Assembly (NCBI RefSeq): GCF_037975245.1
Contig: NC_092568.1
Location: 20,305,001-20,369,000 of the forward strand
DNA length: 64,000 nucleotides
Origin: Apostichopus japonicus
Lineage: Eukaryota > Echinodermata > Holothuroidea > Aspidochirotida > Stichopodidae
Direction of reading: 5' to 3'
Made by a program: the position numbers and the translations under genes. The notes beneath the pieces are model-generated. The model was not told the origin of the DNA. It saw only the letters and a list, made by a program, of their open reading frames with translations, and did no database searches. This document shows positions 59,101-64,000 of this stretch, one piece after another. Position 1 is the stretch's first letter. Every line of letters starts with the position of its first letter.

Positions 59101-61556
59101 ACACTGGAATAAACTCGCTGAGGTTGCCAAACACCTCCCATTGTTATTACACGGCAGATCGTCGCATGGATTAACTGAAATTGAATGTGAGGAAGGATTG
59201 TATCATGATGTTAAATTGGATTTATTCCAACATGAAATTATGGGGTTTTTTTCTGTTTCTGTGCCTGTGTAAGGTGAGGGAAGGGGTAAGTGGGGGGGGG
59301 GTACGTTATGTAAGATATCAAAACATTCGTATTTTCACATTGCAAAAAACTACACTGAATTTCAGCTAAGAAGAAGGTCTGGTAAGAAAACGTCATAAAA
59401 AGGGTGAATGCCCCATTATAGCCACATCATCATTTATTGTCAGCTTGGCGTGCCATCATTTCGAGTAGAATTTTTAACTCACGACTGAATCAACATCACG
59501 AATTATCAGGGAAATGACCACGGCAGACTGATATTGATGAAATTGGGTAATGATTGGATTACAAAGAAGACACCAATTTCATCCAAAACATTCTTCTTCT
59601 TTTTTTCCTTCAAATTTGGTCTTTTCAAAAATCGCCATAGAGTCACTTGACCTTTAATAGCGAAAGTTTTGTGATGACGGATTTATGTGCTTAACTTGAA
59701 ACTTGTGACTTGATTTCAGACAAATGACACGTGACTTGACTTAACTTGAATATACTTGTTAATAGGCTTTTGACTTTGGTATACTACAATGCTTTCCAAC
59801 TTGTCGATACAATATTGAAGGAATATTAAAGGTGTAATCGACACACACGTTCAAGTTTTGTTTTCTCTCAATATCACATTCCACTTGCAAAAGGGGACGC
59901 AATTGAGGCAGTTTACTGCAAGGGCGTGCGATTGCAAAGGTTATAGTATTCTGTTTCTAGTATCGTTGAAGCATATATTCTGTCTTATTTTGTCTGATTT
60001 CAATTTTGACATTGAACTCACACGGCCAAACTATACTCTCATCACACGTGTGTGTGTGATGGACTGTGATATGACGTCACAGACAAAACGGTGCCAGCTA
60101 GTAGAGAGATTTTGCCAAAGACGACACAGTGCATCGTCAATACTTTAAAAAACATAACAATATTGATATTTTTGGCCATTCTGTGTTGTGATGGTTCGTT
60201 GACTGGTTAGTTACGTGCTATATTATTATATAATTTTAACATGAAAATCCATGAACAAATTTATTATCCTTTTTTTTGGGGGGGGGGGGGCATATACATA
60301 GTGTTTGTAAAGCCTTGTGAAAATTTGTGCAGTGAGTTGCATAGTTAACTTTGTCTGAACAGTAAACGCGCTGGTAACCAAAATTATTTCGTTAACCATT
60401 TCAATACGGAATCTGTAAAATACCGGTAGTAAACAAATGATACACACACGGAATTTATCTGTAACACTGTGGAACATTTTCCTCGTTGTTGTATCCATAA
60501 TTTGGATGTAACCTTCTCACCTTCAACAACCTCGATTGTAAATGTACACGACTCAGCAACGTCGAAAGTGTTGTTATACAAGTATGAGACGCAAGTGATT
60601 CCCGGAGGTAAGAAAGTTCCAGATGGGACCGCAGGGGTGGTAAGGAAACGATTACTTGCAGTTGGTTCATCCCACGTGACGATGGTTCCACCACTACCAC
60701 GGAGAATGTAAACGACCATGTCTTGTGTGCATGGGGTTGGATCAGGTCCTGTTAATAACACACACAAAAATAGCATAGTATTTGTAAAAACCAAGGTTTC
60801 ACTGCGGACAACCCGAACGAATTTTGTCGGAGGCTATATTACTTGGGAGCAGATAGTTTATAATGCATCAAATCCCTGAATATTCTATCAATGGTAAATG
60901 AATTACTTTCTAAGTTAATATTTCCGATGTATTTTATACTTATCATAATAATGTGAAAATGAACACCACGAATTGCAAAAGCCTTTGGAAATGCTCAAAC
61001 GGAATCACTCAAATCTCAAATGCTCAAATCGAATAATAGCATTGGCGATAATATTATATGTTATTTTACAGTAAAAATAAAAGTCCTGAAATATGACTCG
61101 ATTGTATGAGCACAACGTTGGTCGGCGTTTTAATCATGCAAAAAATGACTTTAAATAGACATCCCAACTCTTTGCTGTTTGAATTCGTTGATTCGCGGGA
61201 GGTATGGTCGACTATTTTGGGAAAGCCCAAGGTTAGGCGAAATGAAACCTTGTTTGATGATGGTTATGATTGTGCTGACATTACAAGAGTTCATGACCAT
61301 TTCAACTATGTATTACACTTTTTTCACTTGGAATACTTACCGACTATAATAGTAAATGTGCATTTGTAGTCATCTGTTCCGTTGTTAAATATATAACGTA
61401 TCGTAGTGTTCGTCCCGACGGGGTAAAACCTCTGGCTAAACGATGGACCTGCGATGCGTTGAAAGCCTGGTCCTGGATTCGGGACACTCCAACTTACCAA
61501 AGCCGTCCTCTGATTAAAAGGTAAGTCCATGATTATATCATCAGGACACGGTGCAC
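50308..61556 (-). CDS. Modular HYR/EGF protein gene, 11 exons in window, 5' end missing
   Basis: Joined exons (minus strand): 61556-61341, 60748-60521, 59174-59058, 58407-58285, 57178-57050, 56385-56266, 55713-55564, 55248-55090, 52031-51882, 50793-50671, 50579-50308. Domain order is HYR, HYR, eight EGF-like, HYR, then stop. All internal exons are phase 1-1 and each holds exactly one domain, the signature of exon shuffling in extracellular proteins. HYR domains (hyalin repeat, Ig-like) act in cell adhesion and matrix; EGF modules provide rods and binding surfaces. No membrane segment follows the last HYR, so the C-terminal end suggests a secreted or matrix protein. More exons, including the signal peptide, must lie beyond 61556; none was found up to 64000. 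The specific orthologue is not recognised. Confidence 0.85.
50671..50793 (-). CDS. EGF-like exon
   Basis: Acceptor ccctactcacag, donor CAGCAA then GTAAGT. It encodes [20 protein letters not shown], then [17 protein letters not shown]; six cysteines in EGF spacing. 123 nt, phase 1-1. Confidence 0.88.
50846..51000. repeat. (TA)n-rich microsatellite in intron
   Basis: Interrupted TA/TG runs. The long Tyr/Ile ORFs on the minus strand come from this tract. Confidence 0.9.
51010..51875. other. Intron of the EGF/HYR gene
   Basis: No exon or mobile element is recognised here. Confidence 0.5.
51882..52031 (-). CDS. EGF-like exon
   Basis: Acceptor aacctttctctttacag, donor CCGG then GTAAGT. It encodes [20 protein letters not shown], then [17 protein letters not shown]; six cysteines with the G-F-x-G-x-x-C EGF ending. 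150 nt, phase 1-1. Confidence 0.9.
52222..52375 (+). CDS. THAP-domain exon (transposon-encoded)
   Basis: From ATG 52222 the frame reads [20 protein letters not shown], then [22 protein letters not shown] and LCD, then a donor (TGTGAT then GTGAGT). C-x4-C, FRFP, W and a late C that would be completed by H-F in the next exon are the THAP zinc-finger (C2CH) signature, a DNA-binding module shared with P-element transposase. The following exons are not recognisable within the element. Confidence 0.75.
52447..53103. mobile_element. hAT-like MITE nested in the P-like element
   Basis: Left end CAGGGATGTAAATCTTCCG, right end gcacttacatccctg. The flanks share ataacca (7 of 8 bp). The interior has a tandem duplication of about 80 bp beginning gagctagcctaacataacg. 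Confidence 0.65.
53790..53930. repeat. GTAATCGATTAC-type palindromic repeat tract
   Basis: Repeated gtaatcgattac and variants over about 130 bp, ending in gccccaagcctg, which looks like one terminus of an old hAT-type element. No matching left terminus was found. Confidence 0.6.
54519..55085. other. Intron of the EGF/HYR gene
   Basis: No exon or recognisable element is seen. Confidence 0.5.
55090..55248 (-). CDS. EGF-like exon
   Basis: Acceptor cctattttgtctatttttcag, donor GCAG then GTATAG. It encodes [20 protein letters not shown], a longer loop with [20 protein letters not shown], then DCSRLA; six cysteines. 159 nt, phase 1-1. Confidence 0.9.
55340..55432. repeat. (TA)n microsatellite in intron
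   Basis: An almost uninterrupted run of about 90 bp. Confidence 0.95.
55564..55713 (-). CDS. EGF-like exon
   Basis: Acceptor tcttaatcttcctcag, donor TTGG then GTAAGA. It encodes [17 protein letters not shown], then [19 protein letters not shown]; six cysteines. 150 nt, phase 1-1. Confidence 0.9.
56034..56118. repeat. (TA)n microsatellite in intron
   Basis: A pure TA run of about 85 bp, a second long run in the same gene. Confidence 0.95.
56266..56385 (-). CDS. EGF-like exon, atypical
   Basis: Acceptor tgctttctcatatag, donor CTCAG then GTATAA. It encodes [20 protein letters not shown], then [19 protein letters not shown]. There are six cysteines, but the usual G-x-x-C end is replaced by Q-S-D-P-S-C, so the fold may deviate. 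120 nt, phase 1-1. Confidence 0.8.
56605..56985. repeat. Two tandem copies of a CAGACCGAGGAC foldback element
   Basis: Copies at about 56605-56762 and 56810-56971 (period about 205 bp). Each begins cattcagaccgaggacc and ends gtcctcggtca, i.e. with inverted ends. Shared inner blocks include tttccattgttcaaa and tttcgaaatcacaaccgagg. Intronic. Confidence 0.75.
57050..57178 (-). CDS. EGF-like exon with eight cysteines
   Basis: Acceptor ttgttgtttgtctctag, donor TTCG then GTAAGT. It encodes [20 protein letters not shown], then [22 protein letters not shown]. Besides the six EGF cysteines it has an extra pair giving C-x-C-x-x-C-x-x-G-x-x-C at the end. 129 nt, phase 1-1. Confidence 0.87.
57182..58280. 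other. Intron of the EGF/HYR gene with an agtaacaact minisatellite
   Basis: No exon is seen. Between about 57838 and 57962 the units agtaacaact and agtaacta repeat irregularly. Confidence 0.6.
58285..58407 (-). CDS. EGF-like exon with eight cysteines
   Basis: Acceptor tttttggtttgtttttatag, donor AACGC then GTAAGT. It encodes [20 protein letters not shown], then [20 protein letters not shown]. It has the same extra cysteine pair as the neighbouring exon at 57050. 123 nt, phase 1-1. Confidence 0.9.
59058..59174 (-). CDS. EGF-like exon with seven cysteines
   Basis: Acceptor ccttcctcacattcaatttcag, donor ATAT then GTAAGT. It encodes [20 protein letters not shown], then [18 protein letters not shown]. 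The odd cysteine in TDGC corresponds to one of the extra pair in the next two exons. 117 nt, phase 1-1. Confidence 0.88.
59180..60515. other. Intron of the EGF/HYR gene
   Basis: No exon or recognisable mobile element; G homopolymers near 59290 and 60278. Confidence 0.5.
60521..60748 (-). CDS. HYR domain exon
   Basis: Acceptor tttgtgtgtgttattaacag, donor GAAG then GTGAGA. It encodes [52 protein letters not shown] and [11 protein letters not shown]. It shows the HYR strands T-x-V-x-W-x-x-P, P-G-x-T-x-V-x-Y and C-x-F-x-I-x-V. 228 nt, phase 1-1. Confidence 0.9.
60752..61338. other. Intron of the EGF/HYR gene
   Basis: Nothing recognisable is seen. Confidence 0.5.
61341..61556 (-). CDS. HYR domain exon, first in window
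   Basis: Acceptor gcatcatttcctcgattag, donor GTCG then GTAAGT. It encodes [54 protein letters not shown] and YKCTFTIIV, a clear HYR pattern ([29 protein letters not shown]). 216 nt, phase 1-1. It needs an upstream exon ending in phase 1, not seen within the window. Confidence 0.9.
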
Positions 61557-61559
61557 CTA

Positions 61560-62485
61560 ATCGAGGAAATGATGCCACATTTGGGGTGGGGGGAAAAACA
61601 GATACAAGGGTTCAGTTGACGTTTTTAATGAGATGTGCTCTTTTTCATATAACACATCTTAATCACAAAATATTTAGCAACATTGTATGAATGAATATGC
61701 TGCAACGCAGGCACGCGCGCTCGCAATTAAATAGTTTCCATTCACTCACTCAAGCAACAACATTTTTAACACCTTTTAACATCAGTGGACCTACTTAAAA
61801 GAATATGTATCATTATAGCTAAGCTTACTTAGATGTGATTGTTAACAAACTTGTAAAAGGCTCGTCGCCAAGCTAATTGCACATTTTGGGAGGCCAGAAA
61901 AGAACTCCTGATAATTACCTCCCTGTGAAGACTAGAATTTGCACTGCAGTTAGCTGACTAAGCTCGATAAAATGCTATAATCACGGCTATGGCAATAGTA
62001 CCACTGGAACGAAGCAAGCCAGTACTTCAAATAAGACGAATTGCAGGATATAAGTATAGCTCTCTCAACTCAAAAATTAGTATACATTGGCTTGGCTATT
62101 ATCGTGCGAATTCCGTTGACAAGCGGTTATTGGCGGTTCCATCAAAATGACCGGTGTTTAGAGAGATAAGGTGACAGAAACCGAACGTTTAAATGGTTCA
62201 TATAGACCGTGGGCCGAAGTCCAAAATCGTTTAAGTTCGTTGCAACACAGAGAGGACTACCAACAAATGCTATTATAATTATGAAAATAATATGAAATCA
62301 CCATTATCAATTGTTCCCAGTTGTCTAACGTGCACATTTTTGCAGTTGTTATTAATAACCGTTACCATTTTAATCAAATTTGGAGAGAGTTTATAAGGCG
62401 AAAATACAGCGTATGATGTCACGAGTAACCAATCACAATCGCGTCTACAGGCTTGCGCAATACTTTTTAACATCTGGCAACATTT
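61560..62485. other. Non-coding stretch
   Basis: No exon is seen. A CCAAT box in ccaatcacaatcgcg lies at about 62428-62442, just upstream of the plus-strand pseudogene, and might be its old promoter. Confidence 0.35.
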
Positions 62486-62490
62486 GAACA

Positions 62491-62808
62491 TGGCGTCAAC
62501 TAGTGATAAGGCGGCCTGCCGAACGAAAATGAAATTATAATGCATTATCCATGTTTCAAAGACAGCCTCAGGGAAAATGACTGCATTTACCAATGTCTCC
62601 AAAGCTTAAGTAATCAGATGTGCTAAGGAATGGAAGGCTTTAGGTGGAGAATTAGGGGATATTGCCAATACTATTTTGTCTGACAATGCAGAACTCAACT
62701 TGACGTTGGACACAACAACGTGCGGGTATCATCGGCAATGTTATATGAAGTTTACCGACGTTTCCAAAATCTCCAGGGCTATATCTAAACTTACACAATC
62801 AGTTGGTG
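62491..62808 (+). pseudogene. Gene fragment with two in-frame TAA codons (GYHRQCYMKFTD motif)
   Basis: From ATG 62491 one frame reads MASTSDKAACRTKMKL, stop, CIIHVSKTASGKMTAFTNVS KA, stop, VIRCAKEWKALGGELGDIAN, TILSDNAEL, GYHRQCYMKFTDVSKISRAI, and reaches a donor (GTTG then GTGAGT). The C-I-I-H, F-T-x-x-S, C-A-x-x-W and Y-H-R-x-C-Y-x-x-F-T layout matches N-termini of a large uncharacterised family seen in cnidarians, molluscs and echinoderms. This is from memory; no function is claimed. Two premature stops argue for a decayed copy. A splice that skips them is conceivable. Confidence 0.5.
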
Positions 62809-62990
62809 AGTTGTATTTAAGTATTCTTGAAATATTACATTGAAAATGAATGCTCTATTCGACTGGAAACTGTGTCATTCGAGTTCGTACAGTTACAGTA
62901 ACCACAGTCGTTCTCAACTAGCCTAGGCCTACGCTGTAAAAAATGTACACAGCTCTAGCTAAGTTCTAACGTTGACTAAACCAGTGTTAT

Positions 62991-63085
62991 TCAATAGACC
63001 AGGCTATGCTGAAACAAAAGGTTGGCTGGATGTACGTTCTGTGTACAATTTGTCACGGGAACGAAGAGGGTTGCTGGTTCAGGTA
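62991..63085 (+). pseudogene. Possible second exon of the fragment
   Basis: Acceptor gtgttattcaatag and donor GGTTCAG then GTAAAA. Joined to the preceding exon in phase 1 it reads DQAMLKQKVGWMYVLCTICH, then GNEEGCWF. A further exon-like segment at 63621-63689 (tgtcttgcag ... CAATCAG then GTAAGA) does not stay open in the required frame. Confidence 0.3.
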
Positions 63086-63275
63086 AAACTTGCAATGAGT
63101 TCAAAGTTTTTTCCCCATGGTATGGTCTTTCAAATATGCTGTATTTCTTGTTGAAGATGCATTGTTTATATATTTTTTTGAACTAATGCGAGTTAAACCA
63201 ACTGAACAGTTACAACCCGTCTCTTAAATACAGGCCTTGAAGTAAATCATAATCACAAGTAAATATATGATGAAA

Positions 63276-63540
63276 GTGGCTATTCTTACGACTAGTCGTA
63301 AGAATAATTTCCGACTACGCATGCGCAGTTGCTATTTTTATGACCGGGAGTACTATTTTTACGACGAGGAGTAACAATAATTTCCGGTTAGAGTTAGGAT
63401 TAAGGTGTAGGGTTATGTTTAGGGTTACCCCTACAGTACTACATGCGCACTTGCTTTATTTACTTTACTGCGCATGAATTCGCCTTTGTCGTAAGAAAAG
63501 TTTATAAATAATTGTTACGACTAGTCGTAAGAATAGCCAC
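63276..63540. mobile_element. MITE with palindrome-containing TIRs
   Basis: The ends gtggctattcttacgactag and ctagtcgtaagaatagccac are inverted copies (about 30 bp). Each TIR contains the 18-bp perfect palindrome CTTACGACTAGTCGTAAG or a one-base variant. No convincing target duplication; internal (ttagggtt)-like motifs. It is 265 bp and non-coding. Confidence 0.8.
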
Positions 63541-64000
63541 GGCCATATATGATCGTCACCCTAGGCTCAATTCAACAAAACTGTTGTTGAAATCTCTTTC
63601 TTTATTTTCTGTCTTGCAGAGGATTTACCAGCTAAAACTGATACTGTACTGCACAGATTTTGGAGACTTCACACACAATGATCAATCAGGTAAGATTTCT
63701 GTCTGTTGCCTTCAAATAGAGTGCAAATATGTACGTGTTGGAATATAGGCCTATGCAAATACTTATGATACTGTAATGATGCAAAACATTGCTGTTTTAA
63801 CATATATACATAACTGCTTGTAGTCCCGTTCCATGTGTGAATCATTGAAAAAAAACAACAACATGGTCGGTAAGTAAACAGACATGCATACTGTCTTGCT
63901 TATTAAATGTATTTCAATGGAAATTCAGGTCCATGTTCTGTTTAAAAGTAAATAAGGGAGGGAGGAGGAGGGAGGAAATAATTGAATTGTAAAGTAAAAA
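63541..64000. other. Non-coding stretch
   Basis: Apart from the weak exon-like segment at 63621-63689 nothing is recognised. Confidence 0.35.

Noticed and set aside
62279-62602. Minus-strand 107-residue ORF
   Set aside because: Antisense shadow of the plus-strand gene fragment at 62491-62808.
63360-63440. Telomere-like TTAGGG motifs
   Set aside because: Only two or three imperfect units, lying inside the MITE at 63276-63540.

Overview
This is a nuclear eukaryotic window: AT-rich and intron-rich, with GT-AG spliced exons, microsatellites, MITEs and SINEs. The genes (a synaptotagmin-14/16-like gene and a multi-exon EGF/HYR matrix-type gene) together with the repeat content fit a marine invertebrate deuterostome, most likely an echinoderm. 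That assignment is inference. No bacterial, viral or organellar operon structure is present.

Left part (1-25 kb, minus strand). Exons at 24.7, 23.5 and 16.0 kb encode a transmembrane segment plus juxtamembrane motif of synaptotagmin-14/16 type, an acidic Ser/Asp/Glu motif and a long acidic linker. All three are phase 1 to phase 1. The C2 domains are not in the window and should lie left of position 1. Three further large minus-strand ORFs (12157-9682, 4806-3915, 2039-1805) each begin with a well-placed ATG and end at a phase-1 splice donor. They could therefore be alternative first exons of the same locus, or separate genes.

Middle part (25-50 kb). This is mainly intronic or intergenic DNA. 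It has a few candidate minus-strand exons of an unrecognised gene (45.0, 39.4, 35.4, 33.9, 29.7 kb), a 166-170 bp satellite array (37-38.6 kb), several minisatellites and MITEs.

Right part (50-61.6 kb, minus strand). Eleven exons of one secreted, modular gene run HYR-HYR-eight EGF-like-HYR, ending in a stop codon at 50308. Every internal exon is phase 1-1. One intron is occupied by a 2.44 kb P-like THAP transposon on the opposite strand, which itself contains a hAT-like MITE. The 5' part of this gene lies beyond the window. At 62.5 kb on the plus strand there is a degraded gene fragment with two in-frame stops.

Mobile and catalytic elements are the most unusual content. At 19.9-20.4 kb there are three copies of a small tRNA-derived element carrying a complete type I hammerhead ribozyme with a palindromic, loop-less stem III. 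Two of the copies form a head-to-head inverted repeat. At 8.7-8.9 kb there is an element headed by the 5' third of U2 snRNA, flanked by a perfect 17-bp target-site duplication. Five hAT-type elements with 8-bp (or near 8-bp) duplications, a MITE whose TIR is itself palindromic, and a conventional tRNA-SINE complete the set.
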